From NCBI RefSeq assembly GCF_016918785.1, contig NZ_JAFFPT010000003.1, positions 31,253-95,252 on the forward strand: a stretch of 64,000 nucleotides of DNA, in the 5' to 3' direction. The notes beneath the pieces were generated by a model, which saw only the letters and a program-made list of their open reading frames with translations, ran no database searches and was not told the origin of the DNA. The position numbers and the translations under genes were made by a program. The stretch comes from Leptospira ainazelensis (GTDB lineage: Bacteria > Spirochaetota > Leptospiria > Leptospirales > Leptospiraceae). This document shows positions 18,175 through 27,841 of the stretch, in pieces. Numbering within the stretch: position 1 is the stretch's first letter; each line of letters begins with the position of its first letter.

Positions 18175-20736
18175 TTATTCGGATGATTCAATACCGCCGT
18201 ATTGTGACCGGATCTTCTTTACTTCCCAGAGGAGACTTACGGTTAGGCCGAGCGCGACCGAGGAGAATACGTCGATCCAGGAAATCATTACGAAGCCGAA
18301 AAGGTGAGTCAACAGATCGACGTGAAAGATAATCGTTAGGATAAGAATCGTCAAAGCGCTGATCCAATAGAAAGTCGTATTCGATTTCGAAAGAACCTTA
18401 TAAAAAGGAAGGTCTTTGGAAAGATGGATCAGAATCATTCCCAAATTGGAAGAGACTAAACAGAGAAAAGCCATAGCTCGGATTTTTTCAAATGTCCAGT
18501 TTTCGTGTTTACCCCAATAGGAAAGACCGACGAGTACGAATAAAATCAATCCACCCCTCAGTAAGCTGGCCGAAACGTTCTGAAAACTCATAAGACTGTC
18601 TTTTCCCCTTCGAGGAGGAGAAACGTAGATATGTTTTTCCGCGTCCACTCCTTCGAACACGAGAGTACATGCAGGATCGATTATCAATTCCAATAATAAG
18701 ACATGGGCCGGGAAAAAATACAGAGGATCTCCGGTAAAAACGGGGAGTATGGACATACCAATGATCGGAATATGGACGGAGATGATGTAGGAAACGCTTT
18801 TCTGAATGTTCTCGTAGATTCTTCTCCCGAGCATAACCGCCTTTACGATCGAGGAAAAATTATCGTCTAACAAGACTAAGTCGGAAGCCTCTCTAGCGAC
18901 GTCGGTACCACGTTTGCCCATGGAGATTCCGATATGGGCAGCGTGTAAGGCGAGGGTGTCGTTTACTCCGTCACCCGTCATCGCGACGGTTTCTCCTTTA
19001 CTTTGAAAACAACGGATGATTTTTAATTTTTGATGAGGTCTGATTCTACAAAAGATACGAACGTGATCCAGACGGGAAACGAGTTCGTCGTCGGAGAGGT
19101 TATCCAGCTCGTCTCCGCTTATGACGGTTTCGGAACGATCAAATCCGATTTGATCCGCGATGGACTTTGCGGTTCCAGCGTGATCGCCGGTGATCATCAC
19201 AACTTTGATACCCGCGTGTTTACATTCCGAAACGGAAGCCGGAACCGATTCTCGGATCGGATCTTCTAAAAGAATCAAACCTAAAAAATCGAAACTAAGG
19301 TCGTGTTGATCTTCCGGGATTCCCCGAGTTTTCGATTTCGATTTTGCTACTCCTAAAATTCTAAAACCTTGAGAAGAATATTTTTCGACGACGTTTCCCC
19401 ATTCGTTTAACAATTCTTCCGAAAAGTGACAAAGATCGAAAATTGCTTCGGGGGCGCCCTTGGCTCCGATAAAAAGGACGTCGTTATTTTCCCGAGACAA
19501 CCACGCATAACTTAGCGCCATCAGTTTCGGCGAAAGAGGGTATTCTTTTTTTAACTCCCAATCGAAGTGAATGTGTTCAGTTCCTGAAAGAAAGGTGATT
19601 CCCAAATCCAGAATCGCTTTTTCCATCGGGTCGTAAGGATCTTTTTTCGAAGCGAGAAGCGCAAACTCAAGAAGAGAATGAAACTTCTCGGGGATTTCCA
19701 AAAGTTTGGAATTACATTCCAGATGTTCGCCTTCGCAATACAAACCTCGAACCTTCATATTATTTTCGGTGAGGGTTCCCGTTTTATCCACACAAAGCAC
19801 GGTAGCGGCGCCTAACGTTTCAATAGCGCTTAGTTTTTTTGTCAGAACTCCGATTTTGGAAATTCTCCATGCGCCTAACGAAAAAAAGACGCTCAGAACT
19901 ACCGGAATCTCTTCCGGCAAAACGGCCATCGAAAAGGTAAGACCTGCAAGAATGGCTTCCAGCCAACGTCCGTGACGAAGTCCAAGACCTACGATTAGAA
20001 AAACACAGAGGACTCCCGCAAACAAAGTAAAGAAGATCGTAAATCGTCTGATCTCCGCTTGGAGGGGACTTTCAGATTGGGAAATATTTTTCAACTCCTT
20101 GCCGATCTTTCCGATTTCGGTGGAATCACCGGTGGCGGTAACTCGAAAAACTCCTTCTCCAGCAACAACCGTACTTCCTGCAAAAACAAAGGTTTTACTA
20201 CTTGCAGAATTTTGCATATTCTCTTCGGAATCGGCCGCGGATTCTTTTGGAATGCTCACGGACTCTCCGGTAAGAAGGGATTCGTCGACGTTTAGGTTTA
20301 AGGAGAATGTTAAAAACCCATCGGCGCAAACCCGGTCTCCTTCCTGGAGAATGATAACGTCGTCGGGAACAACTTCTCCCGAAGGAATAACGGTGACCTT
20401 TCCGTCCCGGACCGCTCTCGCTTTGAGCGGGGCGAGTTCCTTTAAAGAAGCGAGCGCGTTTTTGGATTTGTTGTTTTGATAGATCGTGATGGAGATGACC
20501 GCGATCACCGCGATCGACAACATTGCGGCTTCTTCCAGATTTCCGAGAACCGCGTACAAAATTCCGCAGAGGATGAGCAGCGATAACATAGGCTCGGTAA
20601 TGACGGAAAGAATCACTTTCCAAAAGGATTCTTTCTGACTGCTGAGTTCGTTCGGACCAAAACGTTCGAGTTTTTCGGCGGCTTCTTTCGAGCTGTGACC
20701 CTTAGGTAAATTTTTTTCGGTGGAGGGATTGGACAT
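18175..20736 (-). CDS. P-type cation-transporting ATPase (P2, Ca2+-ATPase-like)
   Basis: The 853-aa protein has the N-terminal cation-ATPase domain (GPNELSS), TGES at 156-159, the membrane ion-site motif PEEIP at 274-278, the phosphorylated Asp D317 in DKTGTLT, MITGDH and the hinge TGDGVNDTLALHAAHIGISMGKRGTDVA, then a C-terminal set of membrane helices. PEEIP and the overall length fit the bacterial Ca2+-type P2 ATPases rather than heavy-metal P1B pumps; it has no CPC motif and no N-terminal metal-binding repeat. It should export or import a cation, most likely Ca2+, at the inner membrane. The specificity is inferred. Confidence 0.88.
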   Translation of the reverse strand: MSNPSTEKNLPKGHSSKEAAEKLERFGPNELSSQKESFWKVILSVITEPMLSLLILCGILYAVLGNLEEAAMLSIAVIAVISITIYQNNKSKNALASLKELAPLKARAVRDGKVTVIPSGEVVPDDVIILQEGDRVCADGFLTFSLNLNVDESLLTGESVSIPKESAADSEENMQNSASSKTFVFAGSTVVAGEGVFRVTATGDSTEIGKIGKELKNISQSESPLQAEIRRFTIFFTLFAGVLCVFLIVGLGLRHGRWLEAILAGLTFSMAVLPEEIPVVLSVFFSLGAWRISKIGVLTKKLSAIETLGAATVLCVDKTGTLTENNMKVRGLYCEGEHLECNSKLLEIPEKFHSLLEFALLASKKDPYDPMEKAILDLGITFLSGTEHIHFDWELKKEYPLSPKLMALSYAWLSRENNDVLFIGAKGAPEAIFDLCHFSEELLNEWGNVVEKYSSQGFRILGVAKSKSKTRGIPEDQHDLSFDFLGLILLEDPIRESVPASVSECKHAGIKVVMITGDHAGTAKSIADQIGFDRSETVISGDELDNLSDDELVSRLDHVRIFCRIRPHQKLKIIRCFQSKGETVAMTGDGVNDTLALHAAHIGISMGKRGTDVAREASDLVLLDDNFSSIVKAVMLGRRIYENIQKSVSYIISVHIPIIGMSILPVFTGDPLYFFPAHVLLLELIIDPACTLVFEGVDAEKHIYVSPPRRGKDSLMSFQNVSASLLRGGLILFVLVGLSYWGKHENWTFEKIRAMAFLCLVSSNLGMILIHLSKDLPFYKVLSKSNTTFYWISALTILILTIIFHVDLLTHLFGFVMISWIDVFSSVALGLTVSLLWEVKKIRSQYGGIESSE

Positions 20737-20881
20737 GAATGAGTTCCGGTTGGTTAAGATTCTGATGATTTAGAATAAAAGGAGAATGAACAACGCGGTC
20801 AGGATGAAATCGAATCATCGGAATGAAACAAAAAAACGACGCCCCCTAGTAGTTTGAAGGCGTTGAGGTCGACGATAAGAA

Positions 20882-21322
20882 TTATTGAACTCCGATCTGA
20901 ACGGGACTTGTTTTTGGAGTTCCTTCTTTTTTAGGAAGACTCAATTTGAGAACGCCGTTGTCGTATTTTGCGGAAATTTTGGATCGATCAACACTATCCG
21001 GTAGCGTAAAAGAACGGCTAAAGGAAGAATAGTTGTATTCTCTTTTGCTGTATTGTTTGTCTTCTTCTTTGTTTTCGGATTCTTTTTCCGCGCTGATCGT
21101 GAGCATTTCTCCGTCGATATCGATCTTAAAATCTTTCTTGTCCAAACCCGGAGCCGCAAAGTCCAGCTCGTAGCCGCTCGGATTTCTTTTCACGTTTACT
21201 GCAGGAACGTGCGAGACCCAGTCGTTGTGAAAAAGCTCATTCCAATCGGGCCAATTACGGAAGAAATGATCCAAACCGGTAAGACTCTGAGACCGATTGG
21301 AATGTTTTGTAACACTATTCAT
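20882..21322 (-). CDS. Small heat shock protein, Hsp20/alpha-crystallin family
   Basis: The 146-aa protein has an alpha-crystallin domain (about 40-135) with AAPGLDKKDFKIDI, the YNYSSFSRSFTLPDSVD strand and the closing NGVLKLSLPKKEG, where GVLKLSLPK is the conserved end of the domain. It should act as an ATP-independent holdase. It is a single gene rather than the tandem pair found in some relatives. A near-ideal vegetative promoter sits upstream (21355-21383) and AGGAGAAT precedes the ATG. No CIRCE inverted repeat is seen. Confidence 0.93.
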   Translation of the reverse strand: MNSVTKHSNRSQSLTGLDHFFRNWPDWNELFHNDWVSHVPAVNVKRNPSGYELDFAAPGLDKKDFKIDIDGEMLTISAEKESENKEEDKQYSKREYNYSSFSRSFTLPDSVDRSKISAKYDNGVLKLSLPKKEGTPKTSPVQIGVQ

Positions 21323-21354
21323 AAAATTCTCCTTCGATAAAAGTAGATTCTAAA

Positions 21355-21383
21355 GATATAACTTCTTTTTTAAACGTGGTCAA
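21355..21383 (-). promoter_or_regulatory. Sigma-70-type promoter of hsp20
   Basis: Read on the minus strand: TTGACC, a 17-base spacer, then TATATC, about 33 bases before the hsp20 ATG. Confidence 0.6.
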
Positions 21384-21574
21384 GGGGTTATAGGAGAAAC
21401 GTCGAAAATCGGAGCCAAACGGCAAAATCACAGGGAGTTTTTTTCAGCGGAGAATGGAAAACGGGAAATCGCTGGAGGAAAAAGGGAATCGAAAAAAATT
21501 GGAATTCAGTTTACAGGAAATCGCCTTTGCGATATTTCTTATCCCTTAAGTCATGAATCGAAAAGAAAATAAAC

Positions 21575-23524
21575 ATGGGACCGATCACCGATAACTTGGA
21601 TCGAAATTTCGAATTTATAAAAAACGAGCCCAAGGAAGTCCAAATCGTATTCCAGATATTGGGCCTTTTTTCAAAAGTTGTCTCCGGCAAAATGCGCGCA
21701 GATCGGGCCCTTGCAAATGTTTTAGAAAGAATTTCCTCTTTGTCGAACTGGAGTCGGGCGGAAGTCTGGGTGATCGACGACGCTTCCAAGTCCTTTTGTC
21801 TCCAAGCCGTCCACAGGACGAATCAAAAAATCGAAGAATCGTCGGCAAAGGATTTCAAAAAAGTTTCGGTTCCCGCTTCGGAAGGATTTCTTTTACGAGT
21901 ATTCGGAGAACAAAAAAGTATCTGGAGTCACGATCCCAAAGACGAAATCCGATACGAACACGTTAGTCGCTCCTTGGATCCGATTACTAAAACCATATTT
22001 GGGATTCCCGTCCCGATGAATCAAAAAAAAATCGGCGCCTTAGTTCTATATTCAGATCGGATCAAAACTCCCGAAGAAGAAAGATGGATCGAGAGTGTCG
22101 CTTATCAATTGGGCTCACTTTTACCGGACACGCAGGAAACTCAGTTTCCTCAAGGGAACGAGGAAAAAATCGGGCAAGTTCTCGAGAATATGCCCGTTAT
22201 GTTTTTTTCAGTAGACGAACAATTTCGGATTCTTTCCTGGAATCACGAATGCGAGAATGTGACCGGTTACGCAAAAGAAGAAGTTATCGGAAAAGATCGA
22301 TTTTTCAAAGACCAGCTTTTAGGATTTCAAGAAGACGGTAATTCAACCGGATTCTATCATCAGAGCGTGGATTCCGATTTTAAGAATTGGGAATTGGAAC
22401 TCAAATCAAAGGCCGGAAAGACAAAAACGATTGCGATGTCCAATATTTCGACGGAGTTTCCGATCGCAGGTTGGAAACACTGGTTTGTCGGAGTCGACGT
22501 TACTCTTACAAAGGAAGTGGAACGAAACCTAAAAAGTTCCCTCAAGGAATTATCCGATTTTCATACGGCTTTGAACGCGGTTTCGATCGTTGCGATCACG
22601 GATCGGCTTGGAAATATCATCTATGTAAATCAGAATTTTTGCAATATCAGCGGATATACTAAAAATGAACTCTTAGGAAGAAATCACAGAATCATCAATT
22701 CAGGTTATCACCCGAAAGAATTTTTTACCGAACTTTGGAAGACGATTTCGAAAGGAAAGATTTGGAAAGGGGAGATCAAAAATAAATCCAAGGACGGTAA
22801 GTTCTACTGGGTGGATACTACGATTTCTCCGATTTTGGACGAAAACGGCAAACCGCATCAGTATCTTGCGATTCGAAACGATATCTCGGAACGAAAGGAA
22901 ACCGAAGAAAAGGCGAGATTGGCTGAAAACAATCTCAAAACGTTACAGGATCGAATGAGTCCCCATTTTCTGTTCAACACGTTGAGCATCATTCATTCTT
23001 ATTTGCAGACCAATTCCGAACTCGCAGATTCGGCGATCCTGATGCTTGCGGATAATTACAGATTTCTAATAGACAACGCGCAAAGAGCGCTCATCCCTTT
23101 CGACGTCGAATGGGAGTTTATGGAGAATTATATGAAACTTCTCAAACTCCGATTCTCCGATTTTTTGGACATCGAGGTAGTAAAAAAGGGCGACTTTAGC
23201 AAATGTCAGCTTCCTCCTCTCACCTTACAACCGATCGTCGAAAATTCTTACATTCACGGAATTCGAAATCAAAAGGGCGGCGGAAAAATTTCGGTGGAAG
23301 CTACGATCGAAGGAAACCGTACTCGAATCCGAATTCGGGACAACGGAAAGGGAATCGAGAACACCGAAAATTTCTATTCACGAACCCTAAACAATATATC
23401 GGAACGTCTTAAATTTTATCTTTACGAATCGGAAGTAAAAATCGAAAATCACGCCGATGGAGGAACGATTGTCACCGTGGATTTTGATACGCCAAAAAAC
23501 GAACAGTTGGGAAACTTAAACTGA
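21575..23524 (+). CDS. Soluble sensor kinase, GAF-PAS-PAS-His_kinase (LytS-like core)
   Basis: The 649-aa protein lacks membrane segments. It has a GAF domain (about 25-185), PAS 1 (195-310, VDEQFRILSWNHECENVTGY), PAS 2 with PAC (325-445, GNIIYVNQNFCNISGYTKNELLG) and a His_kinase core of the LytS/YehU type, MSPHFLFNTLSIIHSY with H464, followed by LPPLTLQPIVENSYIHGI and the ATPase G-box DNGKGI. It is therefore a cytoplasmic sensor, perhaps for redox or small ligands via PAS. The LytTR regulator begins two bases after its stop codon, so they form a pair. Confidence 0.92.
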   Translation: MGPITDNLDRNFEFIKNEPKEVQIVFQILGLFSKVVSGKMRADRALANVLERISSLSNWSRAEVWVIDDASKSFCLQAVHRTNQKIEESSAKDFKKVSVPASEGFLLRVFGEQKSIWSHDPKDEIRYEHVSRSLDPITKTIFGIPVPMNQKKIGALVLYSDRIKTPEEERWIESVAYQLGSLLPDTQETQFPQGNEEKIGQVLENMPVMFFSVDEQFRILSWNHECENVTGYAKEEVIGKDRFFKDQLLGFQEDGNSTGFYHQSVDSDFKNWELELKSKAGKTKTIAMSNISTEFPIAGWKHWFVGVDVTLTKEVERNLKSSLKELSDFHTALNAVSIVAITDRLGNIIYVNQNFCNISGYTKNELLGRNHRIINSGYHPKEFFTELWKTISKGKIWKGEIKNKSKDGKFYWVDTTISPILDENGKPHQYLAIRNDISERKETEEKARLAENNLKTLQDRMSPHFLFNTLSIIHSYLQTNSELADSAILMLADNYRFLIDNAQRALIPFDVEWEFMENYMKLLKLRFSDFLDIEVVKKGDFSKCQLPPLTLQPIVENSYIHGIRNQKGGGKISVEATIEGNRTRIRIRDNGKGIENTENFYSRTLNNISERLKFYLYESEVKIENHADGGTIVTVDFDTPKNEQLGNLN

Positions 23525-23526
23525 AA

Positions 23527-24261
23527 ATGGCAACACCGAATAAAGAATGGAAGGCTATCATTGTCGAAGACGAGGCGCCCACTCGAGAGTTACTGATCAA
23601 TTTTTGTCTCTCTCGACCTGAATTAAAACTTTGTAAAGTAGCAAAAGACGGAGAAGAAGCCTTTCAATTTCTGCGGGAAGAATCCTTTGATTTGGCATTC
23701 TTAGATATCAATCTTCCCGTAATGTCCGGATTAGAAGTTCTCGAAAAATTGGAAAATCCTCCTTACGTGATTTTTGTCACCGCCTTTCGCGATAAGGCGA
23801 TCGACGCGTTTGAGTTAGGCGCTCTTGATTATCTTTTAAAACCGTTTTCAAAGGATCGATTTTTTAAGGCAGTGGATCGTGCGATCGAGTTTCTTCAAAA
23901 CAAAAGAAGTCAGAATTCGGGAAACGTATTCAACGAACACGGATTGTTTATTTTGGAAAAGGAAAATTATTTCCTAGTTCCTTATGCCGATATCATCTAC
24001 ATCGCATCCCGGGATAATTTCAGCGTGATCCACACCGAAGAAAGGGAATATATCACATACAAATCTTTGAAGAGCCTGGAAACAAAACTTCCTTCCAGCC
24101 AGTTCTTGCGGATTTATAAACAGTACATCATCAATCTCCAGAAACTTTCCCATCTCCAGAGCGATACGATGGGGAACTACGTAGTCTATCTTAAGGACGA
24201 CGACGAGACCCAACTTCCGGTCGGTCGAAAATACATCGCTAAAATCAAAGAACTGCTCTGA
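23527..24261 (+). CDS. LytTR-family response regulator
   Basis: The 244-aa protein has a receiver domain with D60 in LAFLDINLPVMSG and K in YLLKPF, followed by a LytTR DNA-binding domain (about 140-244) with IIYIASRDNFSVIHTEEREYITYKSL and the ending LPVGRKY. It should be phosphorylated by the kinase directly upstream and bind direct repeats in target promoters. Targets are unknown. The LytTR/LytS architecture with cytoplasmic PAS sensing is less usual than the membrane 5TM-LYT form. Confidence 0.93.
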   Translation: MATPNKEWKAIIVEDEAPTRELLINFCLSRPELKLCKVAKDGEEAFQFLREESFDLAFLDINLPVMSGLEVLEKLENPPYVIFVTAFRDKAIDAFELGALDYLLKPFSKDRFFKAVDRAIEFLQNKRSQNSGNVFNEHGLFILEKENYFLVPYADIIYIASRDNFSVIHTEEREYITYKSLKSLETKLPSSQFLRIYKQYIINLQKLSHLQSDTMGNYVVYLKDDDETQLPVGRKYIAKIKELL

Positions 24262-24401
24262 ATTTTCGAAAACGCCTTAAAATTCTTCCAAACGGCCGTT
24301 CGGAGCCGTTTCCCGATTTTTGGATCCCTTTCGAATTTTAGAATTTTAACCCTCTCAATCCGCAGAATACCTCCGTAATCCGCCGCATATCCCCTGGGTC
24401 A

Positions 24402-24430
24402 TTGACTGGATTGCGAAAGTCCTGTATAAA
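24402..24430 (+). promoter_or_regulatory. Sigma-70-type promoter of the Crp-family gene
   Basis: TTGACT, a 17-base spacer, then TATAAA, about 35 bases before the ATG at 24466. The spacer carries a GACT...AGTC dyad (24404-24421), a possible regulator site. Confidence 0.6.
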
Positions 24431-24465
24431 CATTCTCAACAAGAATGGAAAGGAATAGGAAGAAT

Positions 24466-25152
24466 ATGAGCTCACTCACAATATCCAAACGTGTTTCCGA
24501 AGAAAACGAAGTTTCCCCGAAGAAAAAACGTCTCGAGTTGGTTCCAAAGTATGAATTAACCGATTCCCAAAATACTAAACATTTTGAGAAGAACGCTCTT
24601 CTTTTTTCGGAGGGAGATTCCTCCAACGGATTCTATATCGTTCGCAAAGGATACGTTCGTTCTTTCAGACATTCTAAAACAAACGACAAACAACAAACGT
24701 TTAAGATTCACTACCCGGGAAGTTGGGTAGGTTTTAGGGACGCGGTGATGGGCGGAACTTATCGCCACGACGCGGTCGCGCTTGAAGATACGGAAGTACA
24801 ATTCGTGTCTCAGTTTGAAATTCAGGAATTATTACATACCAACCGCGAGTTCAGCGATATGGCGTTCGACAAAATGACGCAGGAATGTGTGGAAGCCGAA
24901 AACAAAATTTATTCGATGGGAATCCGTCATACACACGCGAAGTTATCCGAATTCCTTTTGGAAAGAATGAAAGAAGTCGGAGCGGAGATCGAACTTCCTT
25001 TTACAAGAGACGTACTCGCGTCCATCATAGGCGCGACCACCGAAACTTTGGTAAGGGCCCTTTCCGATTTTAAATGCAGAGATTGGATCGAGATCGAAAA
25101 AAGAAAAATTCTAATCAAAAACGAAGCGGCCTTGGAAAGTCTTCTCGATTAA
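24466..25152 (+). CDS. Crp/Fnr-family transcription regulator
   Basis: Start at 24466 is preferred over the in-frame ATG at 24445 because AGGAATAGGA precedes it. The 228-aa protein has a cyclic-nucleotide-type beta-roll (about 35-140: LLFSEGDSSNGFYIVRKGYVRSF) and a winged helix-turn-helix with RDVLASIIGATTETLVRALSDF. It lacks the cysteines of FNR clusters and the strict RS phosphate-binding motif of Crp, so the ligand is unknown. It is preceded by a clear promoter and followed after 28 bases by a hydrolase-like gene. Confidence 0.88.
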   Translation: MSSLTISKRVSEENEVSPKKKRLELVPKYELTDSQNTKHFEKNALLFSEGDSSNGFYIVRKGYVRSFRHSKTNDKQQTFKIHYPGSWVGFRDAVMGGTYRHDAVALEDTEVQFVSQFEIQELLHTNREFSDMAFDKMTQECVEAENKIYSMGIRHTHAKLSEFLLERMKEVGAEIELPFTRDVLASIIGATTETLVRALSDFKCRDWIEIEKRKILIKNEAALESLLD

Positions 25153-25180
25153 AACGCGGAAATTCGATCGTTAAAAGTAA

Positions 25181-25834
25181 ATGGGCAAAAGACATTTTAG
25201 CAAAACTGTAAGTTTCCCCGTAAATCAAGTCGAACTCAAAGGAGACATCGTAGTCCCCGAAGGCGCGGATTTGCTAGTGGTCAATGTATTGGAGGAGGAA
25301 CATTCTAGGTTTGCGGATCGATTGAAAAAACTTTCCAACGCGTTAAACGGGAAAAAAATCGCGACGTTCTTTCTCTACGGACTTTTGACCGAAAAAGAAA
25401 GACAAATTTCAATCAACAGATTGGACGAAGAACTCCTATCGGATCGCCTAATCTCCGTTACTCATTGGTTAAAAACTCAAGATCTCACAAAGGATATGAA
25501 ATTAGGATATGTCGGTTTGTCGGCGTATGCCGAAAGATTTTTCAAAGCGAGTCTTAAGCTGAAAAGTCAGATCGAAAGTTTCGTTTTTATCGGAGAAATC
25601 CCGCCTCTTAATATCGTCTTTTGTGAAGTTCCGCTTCTCAATATCATCGGAGCTTTGAATTCGAAAGGAGCCGATTCCAATCAAGGCGGGTTTATGAGAA
25701 TCGATTCTCCCCAAAAAAAAATGAGCCTGATCGCCGGTTCCCCGAGTCATTTCGAAGATCCTCAAAAATGGAATTTAGTGACCAAGGCGACCGTCGATTG
25801 GTTCTCCGCTCCTGAATCCAGGATGAAGGAATAA
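25181..25834 (+). CDS. Degenerate alpha/beta-hydrolase-like protein
   Basis: The 217-aa protein recalls the dienelactone-hydrolase-like group: LKGDIVVPEGADLLVV at the start, LLTEKERQ, RLISVTHWLK, then LGYVGLSAYAERFFKASL, in the place of the nucleophile elbow (usual form GLFGASTGAAAAL). The last glycine of the elbow is replaced by Tyr, and the later Asp and His of a triad are not obvious. It may be a non-catalytic relative. It lies 28 bases after the Crp-type gene and is probably cotranscribed. Confidence 0.5.
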   Translation: MGKRHFSKTVSFPVNQVELKGDIVVPEGADLLVVNVLEEEHSRFADRLKKLSNALNGKKIATFFLYGLLTEKERQISINRLDEELLSDRLISVTHWLKTQDLTKDMKLGYVGLSAYAERFFKASLKLKSQIESFVFIGEIPPLNIVFCEVPLLNIIGALNSKGADSNQGGFMRIDSPQKKMSLIAGSPSHFEDPQKWNLVTKATVDWFSAPESRMKE

Positions 25835-25887
25835 ATTCGATTCCCTTCCGCCTGTGGAGTCTTCATTCAAAGCCGAAAAAAAAAGAA

Positions 25888-25979
25888 ATTTGTAGAAGCT
25901 CCTACGAAGACCTTTCCTGGAACCGACTTTCGTTTTTTGAGAGATGGAAATCGTCGAATGAAAATGGGGAGTTCCCACA
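25888..25979 (+). repeat. Dispersed repeat, family 3 (about 92 bp)
   Basis: It begins AATTTGTAGAAGCTCCTAC and ends GGGGAGTTCCCA, and aligns over its length with 61437-61530. It forms part of the 400-bp gene-free region 25835-26234, in which I see nothing else definite. Confidence 0.55.
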
Positions 25980-26234
25980 CTTTTCACGTTTTCGAATCAA
26001 TCTTTCAAATTTTCGAAGTCAGATCCCTGGATCCGGCGCGATCTTCCGAAAAAGATATATAATTTGACATAAAACTAAAAATCACAATCTTGGAAGTCCG
26101 GCATCTGAGGATGAGTTTTCGATTCCGGATCCGGATTTTACAGACGGGAAAATTACGAATCAATCGCGAGATCGTCTAACAAAGATAAGGGGATCATACC
26201 TGATTTAATATCGGTCAACCGGAGAAAGAACGTT

Positions 26235-26621
26235 ATGCCTACTTTGGAAACATTGGAACGATTTATCGCCCTCGTGGAAGAGAATAAACACGATTTAGCG
26301 ATCGAAGAATTTTATACGGAAGACGCTTCCATGCAGGAAAACCAATCCGCACCTCGCACGGGGAAACGTTTGCTCGTCGCAAACGAACGAAAGGTTCTCT
26401 CCAGAGTAAAAACTCTCACGTCGAAGTGCGTTCGTCCCGTTTTTGTGAATGCAGACAAGGTTGTTATCCGATGGATTTTTCATTTTGAATGGAAAGACGG
26501 AACTTCCATGCATATGGAAGAACTTGCCTATCAACGCTGGGAAGGTGAACAGATCGCGGAAGAGACTTTTTTTTACGATCCGGTTCAACGTCTTCCGATC
26601 CCTGCAAAGGAATCCGATTGA
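26235..26621 (+). CDS. SnoaL-like / NTF2-fold protein
   Basis: The 128-aa protein has the SnoaL pattern: LERFIALVEENKHDLAIEEFYTEDASMQEN, a VRPVFVNADKVVIRWIFHFEWKDG strand pair and HMEELAYQRWEGEQIAEETFFYDP. It is a small single-domain NTF2-like cone fold; no catalytic residues can be assigned with confidence. It is a monocistron with a plausible site GGAGAAAGAACGTT before the ATG. Confidence 0.75.
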   Translation: MPTLETLERFIALVEENKHDLAIEEFYTEDASMQENQSAPRTGKRLLVANERKVLSRVKTLTSKCVRPVFVNADKVVIRWIFHFEWKDGTSMHMEELAYQRWEGEQIAEETFFYDPVQRLPIPAKESD

Positions 26622-26721
26622 AAGAATCGATCCCGATTCTAAATAATCGTTTGCCTTTTTAAATTGACCGCCGATGTTTGATGTTCGATTCCGATTTTAA
26701 ATCCGGGTCAGCGGGGAACTT

Positions 26722-27420
26722 ATGAAAAAAATAGAGATCTTGTCGATTCTTCTTTGTGTAAACGTTTTTTTATTACAATGCAAAGGTTCGTCTTTGGAGC
26801 CGACAAAGGGCGCTATCACCTTCGTAAAAGGCGACGTGTCGATCCAACGCGGAGATCAAAAGATAAAGGCTTTTGTTTCTCAGGAGATTCAAGACGGAGA
26901 CGTTCTGATCACGGGGTCTAAATCGGTGACAACCATAGTCTTTGGGGAAAATTCTTCCATGATCGAAATTCAATCGGATTCTCAGTTTCGTCTAAAACAG
27001 GATTCGAACGAGAGGATATTTTTTCAAGATCGTGGAAGTTCCTGGGTTCTTGCCAATAAATTGTTGAAAGGCGACAAGCTCAGTCTTCACACTCCGACCA
27101 GTACGGCGGGCGTCAGGGGAACTAAATTTTTCACGGCGGTTCGCGAAGACATGACCTTTACCTGTCACTGTGAAGGAAAGATCGAATTGGAGAATGTCGC
27201 CAATCATTCCAAAAAGATAAACGAATCCGATTATCTCGCTGTGACTAGAGGCGACAAGACGGTTTATATCACCGCAAAAGATTTGTTAGATGCGAAAATC
27301 GCGTATTCCCACAATCACAGTGAGATTGAAAATTCTCCGCTCGGAGCCCAAAGCCAAATGACGCCGGAGCAGGCGCAGGCGTTGGTTTTAATCGTCAAAA
27401 AGAAATTTGAAGCTCTTTGA
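26722..27420 (+). CDS. FecR-domain lipoprotein
   Basis: The 232-aa protein has a signal with lipobox LLQC (about 17-20), then a FecR domain: [49 protein letters not shown] and [20 protein letters not shown] core ([13 protein letters not shown]). In other bacteria FecR couples outer-membrane iron receptors to sigma factors, but here there is no membrane anchor beyond the lipid and no sigma factor neighbour, so it is more likely an envelope-bound FecR-fold protein of unknown role. Confidence 0.85.
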   Translation: MKKIEILSILLCVNVFLLQCKGSSLEPTKGAITFVKGDVSIQRGDQKIKAFVSQEIQDGDVLITGSKSVTTIVFGENSSMIEIQSDSQFRLKQDSNERIFFQDRGSSWVLANKLLKGDKLSLHTPTSTAGVRGTKFFTAVREDMTFTCHCEGKIELENVANHSKKINESDYLAVTRGDKTVYITAKDLLDAKIAYSHNHSEIENSPLGAQSQMTPEQAQALVLIVKKKFEAL

Positions 27421-27709
27421 TATATTAAAAAAAACTAAAATAATAAGCTGAAGTTTTATCCGAATATCGTTTCGCGCTATGATTTTTTTGAATCGTTGAA
27501 TCGGGAGACTGCGTTTTTTGGGGGAGAATTCAATTTGATTCGTTTACGGCCTTCTTTCAAACGAAGATTGCTTTTGGCGAATTCTTTCTCGAACGATTCT
27601 TTTGAATCCGATTGTATGAGCTCTTACAAAACTTCATAAACCTATGCCGCGTCGTATGAAAGCAGAAGTAGATCCGCTTTACTTCCGTAACCGACTACGA
27701 TAGGTTCTC

Positions 27710-27762
27710 GTAGCTTGATCTTTCGGATAAAGTAAACTTGAGTTTTGGGACGCGTCGTAAAT
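27710..27762 (+). repeat. Dispersed repeat, family 2
   Basis: The segment GCTTGATCTTTCGGATAAAG, then ACTTGAGTTTTGGGACGCG, matches 9771-9820. The region 27421-27841 has no gene, only this repeat and a TTTATACA-poor spacer with GAGCTCTTACAAAAC near 27618. Confidence 0.55.
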
Positions 27763-27841
27763 CGAATTCGCGGCTCCGAACCATACGAATAAGAATGATT
27801 CTTTGGTTGAAAAAAAAATATCTCAAAGAAGAATTTTCAGA

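Noticed and set aside
20198..20623. 141-aa minus-strand ORF inside the P-type ATPase gene
   Set aside because: Arg/Ser/Gly-rich, fully inside a gene with intact catalytic motifs; a shadow frame.
26722..27420. FecR protein as part of an iron-uptake signalling system
   Set aside because: No TonB receptor and no sigma factor nearby and no cytoplasmic or membrane-spanning part.
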